Source: an uncultured Subdoligranulum sp.
GTDB lineage: Bacteria > Bacillota_A > Clostridia > Oscillospirales > Ruminococcaceae
Reading direction: 5' to 3'
DNA: 31,788 bases
Assembly: GCF_937890665.1 (NCBI RefSeq)
Contig: NZ_CALADU010000249.1
Location: 1-31,788 of the forward strand
This document shows positions 21,765 to 30,125 of this stretch, piece by piece (within the stretch, counting starts at the first letter, position 1; each line of letters opens with the position of its first letter). The notes beneath the pieces are model-generated. The model searched no databases, was not told where the DNA came from, and saw only the letters and a list, made by a program, of their open reading frames with translations. The position numbers and the translations under genes were made by a program.

Positions 21765-23654
21765 ATGAAACCATCCCATACGGCCCGTCCGGCGCCCCTG
21801 AAGGTGCTGAATCGGGTACTGCGTTATATGCTGCATTTCTATGCTCTGCCCTTTGTGCTGGTCATCGTCTGCATTCTTATCACGGCGGTGGCCACCGTTG
21901 CCGGCTCCACCTTTCCCCAGACTTTGGTGGATGACTACATCCTGCCGATGATCAACGCCGGTTCCACCGATTTTTCCGCGCTGGCCCAAAGCCTTGTGCG
22001 GTTGGTCTGCATTCTGGCGGTGGGCGTGGTGACGGCCTTCGGTTACAACCGCATTATGGTCACCGTCAGTCAGGGCACCATGCGCCATCTGCGGGATGAT
22101 CTGTTCCACCGCATGGAAAGCCTGCCCATCTCCTACTTTGACACCCACGCTCACGGCGACATCATGTCGGTCTACACCAACGACATCGACACGCTGCGCC
22201 AACTGCTGAGCCAGAGCATCCCCCAGATCATCAACACCAGCGTGACGATGATTGCCACCCTCATCGCGATGATCGTGCTGAACCCGGCGCTGACCGTTAT
22301 CTCGCTGCTCACCGCCTGCGTCATGGTGCTGGTGACCACCAACTTCTCGAAACTGTCCAGCAAGTATTACATCCGCCAGCAGCGGGATCTGGGCAACGTG
22401 GACGGCTTTATTGAGGAGATGCTGGACGGCCAAAAGGTGGTCAAGGTCTTTTGCCACGAGGAAGCCGCCCTGCGGGATTTCCGCACCGTAAACGACCAGT
22501 TGCGGGACAGTGCCAACATGGCCAACCGGTACGCCAACCTGCTAATGCCCATCAACGCCAACATCGGCTGGATCAGCTATGTGCTGGTAGCCATTGTGGG
22601 CGCGGTGCTGGGCATCAACGGTTGGGCCGGGGTAACGCTGGGCACCGTCATCAGCTTTTTGAGCCTGAACAAGAGTTTTACCAATCCCATCACCCAGATC
22701 AGCATGCAGATCAACTTTGTGATCACCGCCGCAGCCGGCGCCCAGCGTGTGTTTGACCTGATGGACCAGACCCCCGAGGCCGACGACGGCTATGTGGAAC
22801 TGGTCAACGCCAAAGAGAACGCCGACGGCAGCCTGTCCGAAACCAAGGAGCGCACCAATGTGTGGGCGTGGAAACATCCCCACAAAGCGGACGGCACCGT
22901 GACCTACACCAAATTGCAGGGCAACGTGGTGCTGGACGATGTGGACTTCGGCTACACGCCGGAAAAACTGGTGCTGCACAACATCAGCCTATGGGCCAAA
23001 CCCGGCCAGAAGATCGCCTTCGTGGGCGCCACCGGCGCGGGCAAGACCACCATCACCAACTTAATCAACCGCTTTTACGACATCGCCGACGGCAAGATCC
23101 GCTACGACGGCATCAACATCAACAAGATCAAGAAAGCCGATCTGCGGCGGAGCCTTGGCATGGTCTTGCAGGACACCCACCTGTTCACCAGCACCGTGAT
23201 GGAAAACATCCGCTACGGCAACCTGAACGCCAGCGACGAGGAGTGCATCGCTGCGGCCAAACTGGCCAACGCCGACGACTTTATCCGCCGCCTGCCCGAT
23301 GGATACCAGACGATGCTGACCGGCGACGGCGCCAACCTGAGCCAAGGCCAGCGGCAGTTGCTGGCCATTGCCCGGGCTGCGGTAGCCGACCCGCCGGCCC
23401 TGATCCTGAATGAAGCCACTTCCTCCATCGATACCCGCACCGAAAAGCTGGTGCAGGACGGCATGGACGCCTTGATGACCGGCCGCACCACCTTCGTGAT
23501 CGCCCACCGGCTGTCCACCGTGCGCAACGCCGACTGCATCATGGTCATGGAACAGGGCCGCATTATTGAGCGGGGCACCCATGACGAACTGATTGCCAAA
23601 CACGGCAAATACTACCAGCTTTACACCGGTAATTTTGCCGACCAGCCAGCTTGA
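21765..23654 (+). CDS. ABC exporter half-transporter, permease-ATPase fusion (subunit 2)
   Basis: The 629-residue partner of subunit 1 has about six membrane helices, then an insertion of about 50 residues (near 340-395, NAKENADGSLSETKERTNVW) between the membrane and ATPase domains. Walker A GATGAGKTT is at 421-429 and the signature LSQGQ at 525-529. Walker B reads LILNEATS, with Asn549 where aspartate normally holds magnesium, while Glu550 is kept. Switch histidine IAHRLST and D-loop SSID are present. It should carry the consensus ATP site of the heterodimer, so Asn549 is unexpected. AAAGGAGG precedes the ATG. A hairpin follows 22 nt after the stop. Confidence 0.9.
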   Translation: MKPSHTARPAPLKVLNRVLRYMLHFYALPFVLVIVCILITAVATVAGSTFPQTLVDDYILPMINAGSTDFSALAQSLVRLVCILAVGVVTAFGYNRIMVTVSQGTMRHLRDDLFHRMESLPISYFDTHAHGDIMSVYTNDIDTLRQLLSQSIPQIINTSVTMIATLIAMIVLNPALTVISLLTACVMVLVTTNFSKLSSKYYIRQQRDLGNVDGFIEEMLDGQKVVKVFCHEEAALRDFRTVNDQLRDSANMANRYANLLMPINANIGWISYVLVAIVGAVLGINGWAGVTLGTVISFLSLNKSFTNPITQISMQINFVITAAAGAQRVFDLMDQTPEADDGYVELVNAKENADGSLSETKERTNVWAWKHPHKADGTVTYTKLQGNVVLDDVDFGYTPEKLVLHNISLWAKPGQKIAFVGATGAGKTTITNLINRFYDIADGKIRYDGININKIKKADLRRSLGMVLQDTHLFTSTVMENIRYGNLNASDEECIAAAKLANADDFIRRLPDGYQTMLTGDGANLSQGQRQLLAIARAAVADPPALILNEATSSIDTRTEKLVQDGMDALMTGRTTFVIAHRLSTVRNADCIMVMEQGRIIERGTHDELIAKHGKYYQLYTGNFADQPA

Positions 23655-23674
23655 TCCCTCTCTATCCATAACCA

Positions 23675-23720
23675 AGCCCCCGGCCCGATGGGATCTTCCA
23701 TCGGGCCGGGGGCCTTGTTT
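23675..23720. terminator. Terminator between the exporter operon and the convergent reductase
   Basis: A perfect 15-bp GC-rich stem (23677-23691 with 23698-23712) and a 6-nt loop. The plus-strand tail is CCTTGTTT and the minus-strand tail GCTTGGTT, both T-poor, but stem strength and convergent placement support termination in both directions. Confidence 0.7.
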
Positions 23721-24720
23721 ACGGTGTTTCTGCTGCGCAGATGCGGTCCAGTTCCGCCAATTCGTCGGCGGTAAAGCGGGTGTTTTCCATCGCTTGGATA
23801 TTATCAAGGATCTGTTCCGGCCGGGAAGCGCCGATCAGCACGCTGGTGACCACCGGCTGAGCCAGCAGCCACGCCAGTGACATCTGGGCCAGCGTCTGGC
23901 CGCGGCGGGCGGCCACCTCGTTCAACGCCTGAATCTTGGCCACCACCTCGGGGGTGATGTCCTTTTCTTTCAGGTAGCGCCCGTCGGTGCGGATGCGGCT
24001 GTCCGCCGGAATGCCGTGGAGGTACCGGTCGGTCAAGCGTCCCTGCGCCAGCGGGCTGAAGGTAATGAGGCCCCGTTCCGTCTTGCCCACGCTCTCTTTC
24101 AGGCCGTTTTCCTCGATTTTGCGGTCAAACAGAGAGTAGCGGTTCTGGCAGATCACAAAGGGACAATGCAGCTCGTCGAGGAGGGCAGCAGCCCGTTCCA
24201 GCGTGGGGCCGTCGTAGTTGGAAAGTCCCACATACAGCGCCTTGCCGCTGCGCACCGCCTGCGCCAATGCTTCCATTGTTTCTTCCAGCGGGGTGGCGGG
24301 GTCCATCCGGTGGTGGTAGAAGATGTCCACATAGTCCAGCCCCATCCGGCGCAGGCTTTGGTCCAGCCCGGCCAGCAGATGTTTGCGGCTGCCCCAGTCC
24401 CCATAGGGACCGTCCCACATCCGGTAGCCTGCCTTGGTGGAGAGGATCAGTTCGTCCCGGTAGGGGCGCAGATCGTCCTGCAACAGGCGGCCAAAATTCC
24501 GCTCGGCGGCGCCGGGGGCAGGGCCGTAGTTATCGGCCAGATCAAAGTGGGTGATGCCATGGTCAAAGGCTGTGCGGCAGAGGGCACGCATCGTTTCGTA
24601 GGGGGTGGTGTCCCCGAAATTGTGCCACAGGCCCAGCGATACCGCGGGCAGGCGCAGACCGCTGCGCCCGCAGCGGCGGTAGGGCATGGTGTCGTACCGT
24701 TGGAGGGATGCCTGATACAT
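23719..24720 (-). CDS. Aldo/keto reductase, L-glyceraldehyde 3-phosphate reductase-like (YghZ)
   Basis: The 333-residue protein tracks E. coli YghZ closely: MPYRRCGRSGLRLPAVSLGLWHNFG, ITHFDLADNYGPAPGAAE, LILSTKAGYRMWDGPYGDWGSRK and VTSVLIGASRPEQ. The catalytic tetrad is Asp60, Tyr65, Lys96 and His137. YghZ reduces L-glyceraldehyde 3-phosphate and other aldehydes, including methylglyoxal, with NADPH, so detoxification is a likely role. AGGAGG lies 9 nt before the ATG at 24720. It is a single-gene unit with its own promoter. Confidence 0.88.
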   Translation of the reverse strand: MYQASLQRYDTMPYRRCGRSGLRLPAVSLGLWHNFGDTTPYETMRALCRTAFDHGITHFDLADNYGPAPGAAERNFGRLLQDDLRPYRDELILSTKAGYRMWDGPYGDWGSRKHLLAGLDQSLRRMGLDYVDIFYHHRMDPATPLEETMEALAQAVRSGKALYVGLSNYDGPTLERAAALLDELHCPFVICQNRYSLFDRKIEENGLKESVGKTERGLITFSPLAQGRLTDRYLHGIPADSRIRTDGRYLKEKDITPEVVAKIQALNEVAARRGQTLAQMSLAWLLAQPVVTSVLIGASRPEQILDNIQAMENTRFTADELAELDRICAAETP

Positions 24721-24750
24721 GGGTAAGTACCTCCTGTTTTCTTTTTCCCC

Positions 24751-24779
24751 ATTGTACCCCCTGCCTGCGGGGCGGTCAA
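24751..24779 (-). promoter_or_regulatory. Sigma-A-type promoter of the aldo/keto reductase gene
   Basis: On the minus strand TTGACC (24779-24774), 17 bp, TACAAT (24756-24751). It sits immediately outside the palindromic element that starts near 24783. Confidence 0.65.
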
Positions 24780-24782
24780 GCC

Positions 24783-24918
24783 GGGTGTGTTGTTCTTTTC
24801 TTGCAAGAAAAGAACCAAAAGAACTCTAATTAAAAATCTCCTGCGGGGCTTTGTCCCCGCAGGAGATTTTTGTTTGGAATTTCTTCGGTTCCTTCTTTGC
24901 AAAGAAGGAACACACCCC
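24783..24918. repeat. Symmetric triple-palindrome intergenic element
   Basis: Three inverted repeats are evenly placed: a perfect 24-nt palindrome at 24792-24815 centred on TTGCAA, a 17-bp stem with 6-nt loop at 24832-24871, and a perfect 24-nt palindrome at 24888-24911 also centred on TTTGCAAA. The outer centres are each exactly 48 nt from the central one. The flanks (GGGTGTGTT at 24783-24791 and ACACACC at 24912-24917 region) and the spacers are also partly complementary, so the whole 136 nt is one long imperfect inverted repeat. It looks like a small palindromic mobile or repeated element fitted tightly between the argF stop (24920) and the aldo/keto reductase promoter. Confidence 0.65.
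24832..24871. terminator. Bidirectional terminator at the end of the arginine operon
   Basis: A perfect 17-bp stem (24832-24848 with 24855-24871) and CTTTGT loop, starting with AAAAA and ending with TTTTT, so it can end transcription in both directions. On the minus strand it lies about 49 nt past the argF stop. It is the centre of the triple-palindrome element. Confidence 0.85.
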
Positions 24919-24919
24919 G

Positions 24920-25831
24920 TCACTTGCCGGCCAGCAGGATGGCGAGGACGGCTTTTTCCACATGGAGGCGGTTTTCCGCCTCGTCAAAAATTTCGTTGGC
25001 GTGCTGCTCAAACACATCGGTGGCGATCTCCTCGCCCCGGCGTGCCGGCAGCGGATGCTGCACCATGCAGTCCGGCTTGGCCAGCGCCATCCGGGCGGCA
25101 TCCAGCGTGTAGCCGGTAAAGTCCCGATGGCGGCGCTCGGTTTCCCGTTCCATGCCCATGCTCACCCACACGTCGGTGAAGAGCACATCGGCATCCCGGG
25201 CGGCTTCGTCGGGGTCATGCACCAGCCGGAAAGCATCGCCGTAGGCCTTAGCCTGCATCAGCACATCGGCAGCGGGGCGATACCCCTTGGGGCAGGCCAT
25301 CGTGACCTGCATGCCCACCGCAAGACATCCTACGATCAGGCTGTTGGTCATGTTGTAGCCATCCCCGATAAAGCCCATCCGCAGCCCTTCCAGCTTGCCC
25401 TTGTACTCCCGCACTGTCATCAGGTCGGTGAGCACCTGCAAGGGATGGGCATAGTCGGTCATGCCGGAAATCACCGGCACCCCGCTGTACTGCGCCAGCA
25501 TATCCAAATCGGTCTGTTTGTAGGTGCGGCAGAGGATGGCATCATAGTACCGCCCCAGAACCCGGACGGTATCTTGAATGGGTTCGCCCCGGGCGGTTTG
25601 CAGGTCGTTGGCGCTCAGGTAGGTGCCAAGGCCGCCCATCTGATAGATGCCCACCTCCAGACTGGTGCGGGTACGGGTGGAATGTTTGGCGAACAGCAGC
25701 GCCACGGCTTTGCCCTGCAAGTCCTTGGGGTCGACGCCCTGTTTGTGCAGGCGCTTGTACTCGTCGGCCACATCCAGAACGTGCAGGATCTCCTCCTTGG
25801 TCAGTCCGCCCAATTTCAACAGATGTTTCAT
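24920..25831 (-). CDS. argF: Ornithine carbamoyltransferase
   Basis: The 303-residue enzyme transfers carbamoyl from carbamoyl phosphate to ornithine, giving citrulline. STRTR (51-55) and HPLQ (129-132) bind carbamoyl phosphate. Asn160 in GDGYN and DVWVSMG (Asp220, Ser224-Met225-Gly226) bind ornithine, which argues against N-acylornithine-specific relatives. The usual catalytic H-C-L-P loop reads HPLP (259-262), with proline in place of cysteine as in aspartate carbamoyltransferases. The ATG at 25831 overlaps the argD stop as TGATG, with GGAG about 8-9 nt upstream; a GTG one codon earlier is less well spaced. It is the last gene of the arginine operon. Confidence 0.9.
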   Translation of the reverse strand: MKHLLKLGGLTKEEILHVLDVADEYKRLHKQGVDPKDLQGKAVALLFAKHSTRTRTSLEVGIYQMGGLGTYLSANDLQTARGEPIQDTVRVLGRYYDAILCRTYKQTDLDMLAQYSGVPVISGMTDYAHPLQVLTDLMTVREYKGKLEGLRMGFIGDGYNMTNSLIVGCLAVGMQVTMACPKGYRPAADVLMQAKAYGDAFRLVHDPDEAARDADVLFTDVWVSMGMERETERRHRDFTGYTLDAARMALAKPDCMVQHPLPARRGEEIATDVFEQHANEIFDEAENRLHVEKAVLAILLAGK

Positions 25832-27009
25832 CACAGTTTCTCCAACACGGTGCGCAGGATGGCAAGGGCCTTGTCCACATCGTCCTGCGTCAGAATCAGC
25901 GGCGGCAGCAAGCGCAGGCGGGTCTTGGCGGTGAGGACCAGCAGGCCCTCCTTCTCGCAGGCGGTGCGCACGTTGGCGGCGCTGATGCCCTCCTCCAAGG
26001 CGATGCCTACCATCAAGCCCAGACCGCTGACCGCCGTAACGTGGGGCAGTTGGGCAAGCCCCGCCCGCAGCGTTTCGGCCAACGCGCGGTCCTGCGCCAG
26101 AAGGTCGTCGGTGAGCTGCTGCAAAACGGCCAGCGCCCCCGCGCAGACCACCGGGTTGCCGCCAAAGGTGGAACCGTGGCTGCCCGGGCCCATATGGGCC
26201 GCGACCTTTTGGTTCATGACGACGGCGCCGATGGGCAAACCGCCGCCCAGCCCCTTGGCCAGCGTGACGATGTCGGGGTGCAGGTCAAACTGCTCGCAGG
26301 CCAAGAAGGTACCCGTCCGGCCTACGCCGGTCTGCACCTCGTCCACCAGCAGCAGGATGTCCCGCTCCTTGCAGAAAGCGGCCACTTGGGCCACATAGTT
26401 CTTGTCCAGCGCTACCACGCCGCCTTCACCCTGTACCAGTTCCAGCAGAACGGCGCAGGTATCGGCGTCGGCCGCCGCCTGCAGGGCGGCGAAATCCCCC
26501 GCCGGGACGTAGCCGAACCGCTCGGGGAAGGGGCCGAAATCATGGTGGAACACATCCTGCCCGGTGGCGGTCAGGGTAGCCAGCGTACGGCCATGGAAGG
26601 AATTGACCAGCGTCAACACCCGGTTGCGGTTGGGGCCATAGGTGTCCACGCTGTATTTGCGGGCGGCCTTGATGGCGCCCTCGTTGGCTTCGGCGCCGGA
26701 ATTGCCGAAGAACACCGCATCCAGCCCGGTACGGCGGCAGAGTTCCTCCGCCAGCGCACCGCAGGGCTCGGTGTAATACAGGTTGGAGGTGTGCTGCAGC
26801 TTGGCTGCCTGCGCGGTCACCGCCGCCACCCAAACCGGGTGGCAGTAGCCCAGCGCATTGACGCCGATGCCCGAGGTAAAGTCCAGATACTGCTTGCCCT
26901 CGGCGTCGGTGGCCACCATGCCGGAACCGCCCACCAACGCCACCTGACTGCGGACGTAGGTATGCAGGACATGGGCATCGTCCCGCTGGATGATCGACTG
27001 GGTATTCAT
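25831..27009 (-). CDS. argD: Acetylornithine aminotransferase
   Basis: The 392-residue class III aminotransferase converts N-acetylglutamate semialdehyde to N-acetylornithine using PLP and glutamate. GNSGAEANEGAIKAARKY, FHGRTLATLTATG, LVDEVQTGVGRTG and the PLP lysine Lys252 in LAKGLGGGLPIG are all in place. GSHGSTFGGNPV also fits the acetylornithine branch. AAAGGAGGG lies 8 nt before the ATG. It overlaps argF by one base and follows argB by 15 nt. It may also serve lysine synthesis as succinyl-DAP aminotransferase in some bacteria, which cannot be judged here. Confidence 0.93.
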   Translation of the reverse strand: MNTQSIIQRDDAHVLHTYVRSQVALVGGSGMVATDAEGKQYLDFTSGIGVNALGYCHPVWVAAVTAQAAKLQHTSNLYYTEPCGALAEELCRRTGLDAVFFGNSGAEANEGAIKAARKYSVDTYGPNRNRVLTLVNSFHGRTLATLTATGQDVFHHDFGPFPERFGYVPAGDFAALQAAADADTCAVLLELVQGEGGVVALDKNYVAQVAAFCKERDILLLVDEVQTGVGRTGTFLACEQFDLHPDIVTLAKGLGGGLPIGAVVMNQKVAAHMGPGSHGSTFGGNPVVCAGALAVLQQLTDDLLAQDRALAETLRAGLAQLPHVTAVSGLGLMVGIALEEGISAANVRTACEKEGLLVLTAKTRLRLLPPLILTQDDVDKALAILRTVLEKL

Positions 27010-27024
27010 GACCTATCCCTCCTT

Positions 27025-27879
27025 TTACCGGTTGCCGCGGCGGTAGAACATGGTGCCCGCGCTGCGGTCCGAGAACATTTCCAACAAGATGGAATGGGGT
27101 ACCCGGCCGTCGATGATGACCGCCTCGTGGACCCCCTTGTAGATGGCTTCGGCCATGCCCTCGATCTTGGGCAGCATGCCCCCGGCAATGACCCCCGCCT
27201 GTTTATAGCCCTCGATCTCCGAAACTTCCACCTCGGGGATCAGGGTGGATTCATCGTCCTTGTCGTAGAGCAGACCCACGATGTCGGTCATGCTGACCAG
27301 CTTTTCGGCATGCAGCGCAATGGCGATCTCGGCAGCGGCGGTGTCGGCATTGATGTTGTAGGGCACGCCGTTGCTGTCCATGCCCACCGTGGCGATGACC
27401 GGAATAAAGCTGTCCGCCAACAGGTGGTCGATCAGGGTGGTGTCCACCCGCTCGATCTCGCCCACATAGCCCAGATCCACATCCGCCTTGCGGGAACAGG
27501 TGATCATATGCCCGTCCATACCACAAAGGCCCACGCCCCGGCCTTTGAGCAGTGCCACCAAGTCCTTGTTGACCTGTCCGGCCAGCACCTGTTGGACAAT
27601 GCCCATCGTTTCCTCATCGGTGTAGCGCAGGCCGCCCACAAACTTGGACTCCTTGCCCACCCGCTTGAGCATCTGGTTGATGGCCGGACCGCCGCCGTGG
27701 ACCAACACCACCCGCACGCCCAGCAGCGTCAGGGTGACCAAGTCGTTCATGACGGCCAGTTTCAGCGCATCGTTGACCATGGCGTTGCCGCCGTACTTGA
27801 TGACCAGCGTTTTGCCGTGGTATTTCTGGATATAGGGCGTTGCTTCGCTGAAAAGCAGCGCCATCTGTTCATTCTTCAT
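27025..27879 (-). CDS. argB: Acetylglutamate kinase
   Basis: The 284-residue amino-acid kinase phosphorylates N-acetylglutamate. It has Lys28 in KYGGNAM, VHGGGPAINQML, and FVGGLRYTDEETM; the nucleotide side ends in HSILLEMFSDRSAGTMF. The N-terminal helix MALLFSEATPYIQKYHGK is the type that links dimers into arginine-inhibited hexamers, so feedback control by arginine is likely (inference). The ATG at 27879 has GAGGGG about 10 nt upstream. It is 20 nt after argJ and 15 nt before argD. Confidence 0.93.
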   Translation of the reverse strand: MKNEQMALLFSEATPYIQKYHGKTLVIKYGGNAMVNDALKLAVMNDLVTLTLLGVRVVLVHGGGPAINQMLKRVGKESKFVGGLRYTDEETMGIVQQVLAGQVNKDLVALLKGRGVGLCGMDGHMITCSRKADVDLGYVGEIERVDTTLIDHLLADSFIPVIATVGMDSNGVPYNINADTAAAEIAIALHAEKLVSMTDIVGLLYDKDDESTLIPEVEVSEIEGYKQAGVIAGGMLPKIEGMAEAIYKGVHEAVIIDGRVPHSILLEMFSDRSAGTMFYRRGNR

Positions 27880-27899
27880 CGCCGTCTTCCCCTCGCTTC

Positions 27900-29126
27900 T
27901 CAGGTGCGGTAGTCGCCGTTGATCTTGACGTAGTCGTAGGTCAGATCGCAGCCCCAAGCCTTGGCCGTGACATCGCCGCAGCCCAAGTCCACAAGGATCT
28001 CGATCTCATCTTCCTTCAGGACCTTGGCGGCCTCCTCCTCACTGTAAGGGTGGTAGGCGGCGTTTTCGCAGACAAAGACCTCGCCCGCCCGGCTCTTGAG
28101 CCGCACTGCGGTCTTGGAGATGTCAAAGTCCCCCGGCGTATAGCCGATGGCGCAGAGCACCCGGCCCCAGTTGGCGTCGGCACCGAACATAGCGGCCTTG
28201 AAGAGGGTGGAATGGATGACGCTCTTGGAAACAGCCCGGGCGGTGGTCAGATCGGGCGCGCCGGTGACGGTGCATTCCAGCAGCTTGGTAGCGCCTTCGC
28301 CATCGGCGGCCAGTTCCCGGCAGAGATGCTCGGCCACCACGGTCAGCGCCGCCACAAAGGTGTCGTAATCGGCGGTATCGGGCAGCACTTCCGCCCCCGA
28401 CAGACCGGAGGCCAGCAGCAGCACGGTGTCGTTGGTGGAGGTATCACCGTCCACCGAGATCTGGTTGAAGGTGGCGGGCACCACGGTGGACAGCGCCTTT
28501 TGCAGCAGGGCGGGTTCCACCTTGGCGTCGGTGGTCATAAAGAGCAGCATGGTGGCCATGTTGGGGTGGATCATGCCGGAGCCTTTGGCGATGGCGCCGA
28601 TGCGGCAGGTCTTGCCGCCCAGCGCAAATTCCACCGCGAATTCCTTGGCGTGGGTGTCGGTGGTCATGATGGCGGTGGCGGCGTCGTGGCTGCCTTCCGC
28701 CGTAGCGGCCAGCTTGGCGGCGGCTTCGGGGATGCCCTTTTCAAAGGGGGTCAGCTCCATCGCCTGCCCGATAACACCGGTGGAGGCAGGCAGCACATCG
28801 TCGGCGGCGATGCCCAGTGCCTTGGCTACCAAATCACAGGTATCGGTGGCCAGTTGGATGCCATTGGGGGCACAGGTGTTGGCGTTGCCGCTGTTGACCA
28901 GAATGGCCTGGGCATACCCGTCCTGCAGGTGCTGCCGGTCCACCGTGATGGGCGCACCGTACACCTTGTTGGTGGTATAGCAGGCGGCGCCCGCACAGCG
29001 CACGTCTGCCTTGATCAGCGCCAGATCCAATTTGGCATGGTTGCGCCGGATCCCGCAATGCACACCCGCGGCGGAAAAACCTTGGGCGGCACAGATACCA
29101 CCCGCAACAGGCTGAAACATTTCCAT
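27900..29126 (-). CDS. argJ: Glutamate N-acetyltransferase/ornithine acetyltransferase
   Basis: The 408-residue enzyme moves acetyl from N-acetylornithine to glutamate, recycling the acetyl group so that no separate deacetylase is needed. The precursor cleaves itself at the conserved ATML site, here Ala191-Thr192 in KGSGMIHPNMATMLLF; Thr192 becomes the nucleophile of the beta chain. Other family marks are TTNKVYGAPI, LVNSGNANTC, FNQISVDGDTSTNDT and FGADANWGR. The ATG at 29126 has GAGAGGA about 8 nt upstream. Whether it also uses acetyl-CoA (bifunctional) cannot be told from sequence. Confidence 0.94.
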   Translation of the reverse strand: MEMFQPVAGGICAAQGFSAAGVHCGIRRNHAKLDLALIKADVRCAGAACYTTNKVYGAPITVDRQHLQDGYAQAILVNSGNANTCAPNGIQLATDTCDLVAKALGIAADDVLPASTGVIGQAMELTPFEKGIPEAAAKLAATAEGSHDAATAIMTTDTHAKEFAVEFALGGKTCRIGAIAKGSGMIHPNMATMLLFMTTDAKVEPALLQKALSTVVPATFNQISVDGDTSTNDTVLLLASGLSGAEVLPDTADYDTFVAALTVVAEHLCRELAADGEGATKLLECTVTGAPDLTTARAVSKSVIHSTLFKAAMFGADANWGRVLCAIGYTPGDFDISKTAVRLKSRAGEVFVCENAAYHPYSEEEAAKVLKEDEIEILVDLGCGDVTAKAWGCDLTYDYVKINGDYRT

Positions 29127-29166
29127 GGTTCTTTTCCTCTCTCTCACTTTCCACGATCTAAGAAGT

Positions 29167-30108
29167 TTATTGGGCCAGACCCGCACATTCGTCCAGCCCC
29201 AGCATCAGGTTCATGCATTGCACCGCCGCCCCCGAGGAGCCCTTGCCCAGATTGTCAAACAGGCTGATGAGCTGTATCTGGGTGCCGTCGGGATTGGCAA
29301 GGCAAAAAATTTCCAGCCGGTCGGACCCGGCCAGCTTGTTGGAGGCCAAAAATCCCCCGTCGGTGCCCTCGCCCAGCGGATGGACCGAGATCATCTTCGC
29401 CCCGGCGTAGTAGTCCGCCAGCGTGTCGGCCACCTGTTGGGCTGTCAACCCCAGCGCCGCCAGATCCAAGGGGATCATGGTTTCCATCCCCGCGTAGTAG
29501 TCCGCCACCACCGGCACAAAGTCGGGGGCCTTGTCCAGCCCGGTGATGGCCCGCATCTCGGGCAGGTGCTTGTGGTGCAGTGCCAGCCCGTAGGGCCGGG
29601 GCGCGTTGAGGGCAGTGTTTTCCCGGGGTGCCTCATACTCGGCGATCATCTTTTTGCCGCCGCCCGAATAACCGGTCAGGCTGGTGCAGCTAAGCTGCAC
29701 GTTCTTGGGCAGCAGGCCTTTTTCCACCAGCGGTGCCACCGGCACGATAAACCCGGTAGCATGGCAGCCCGGTACCGCCACCCGGGTGGCGGTGGTCAGT
29801 TTCTGGCGGGTGGCGCCCAGTTCGGGCAGACCGTAGACCCATTCCGGGTTGGTACGGTGGGCGGTGGAGGTGTCCAGCACCCGCACGTCGGGCCGCAGCA
29901 GCGGCACCACTTCCCGGGCGGCATCGTCCGGCAAGCAGAGGAAGGAGAGATCACTCTCGTTGATGACCGCTGCCCGGGCGTGTACGTCCTTGCGGTCCGC
30001 CTCCGAGATGGTCAGAATTTCAAATTCCGGCCGCGCCGCCAACCGGTCGGCAATACGCAGCCCGGTGGTTCCGGCAGAACCGTCCACGAAAATTTTATAC
30101 TTTTCCAC
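29167..30108 (-). CDS. argC: N-acetyl-gamma-glutamyl-phosphate reductase, short uncommon form
   Basis: The 313-residue NADPH-dependent reductase converts N-acetylglutamyl phosphate to the semialdehyde. It matches the less common ArgC form: FVDGSAGTTGLRIADRL, DLSFLCLPDDAAREV, STAHRTNPEWVYGLPE and SLTGYSGGGKKMI, rather than the usual GASGYAGAEL and SGAFR motifs. The catalytic cysteine is Cys115 in VPGCHATGF, and HKHLPE holds the catalytic histidine. The start is GTG at 30108 with a weak GGGTG site. It lies 17 nt after argH and 40 nt before argJ. Confidence 0.9.
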   Translation of the reverse strand: MEKYKIFVDGSAGTTGLRIADRLAARPEFEILTISEADRKDVHARAAVINESDLSFLCLPDDAAREVVPLLRPDVRVLDTSTAHRTNPEWVYGLPELGATRQKLTTATRVAVPGCHATGFIVPVAPLVEKGLLPKNVQLSCTSLTGYSGGGKKMIAEYEAPRENTALNAPRPYGLALHHKHLPEMRAITGLDKAPDFVPVVADYYAGMETMIPLDLAALGLTAQQVADTLADYYAGAKMISVHPLGEGTDGGFLASNKLAGSDRLEIFCLANPDGTQIQLISLFDNLGKGSSGAAVQCMNLMLGLDECAGLAQ

Positions 30109-30125
30109 AAAAACACCCGTTTCTG

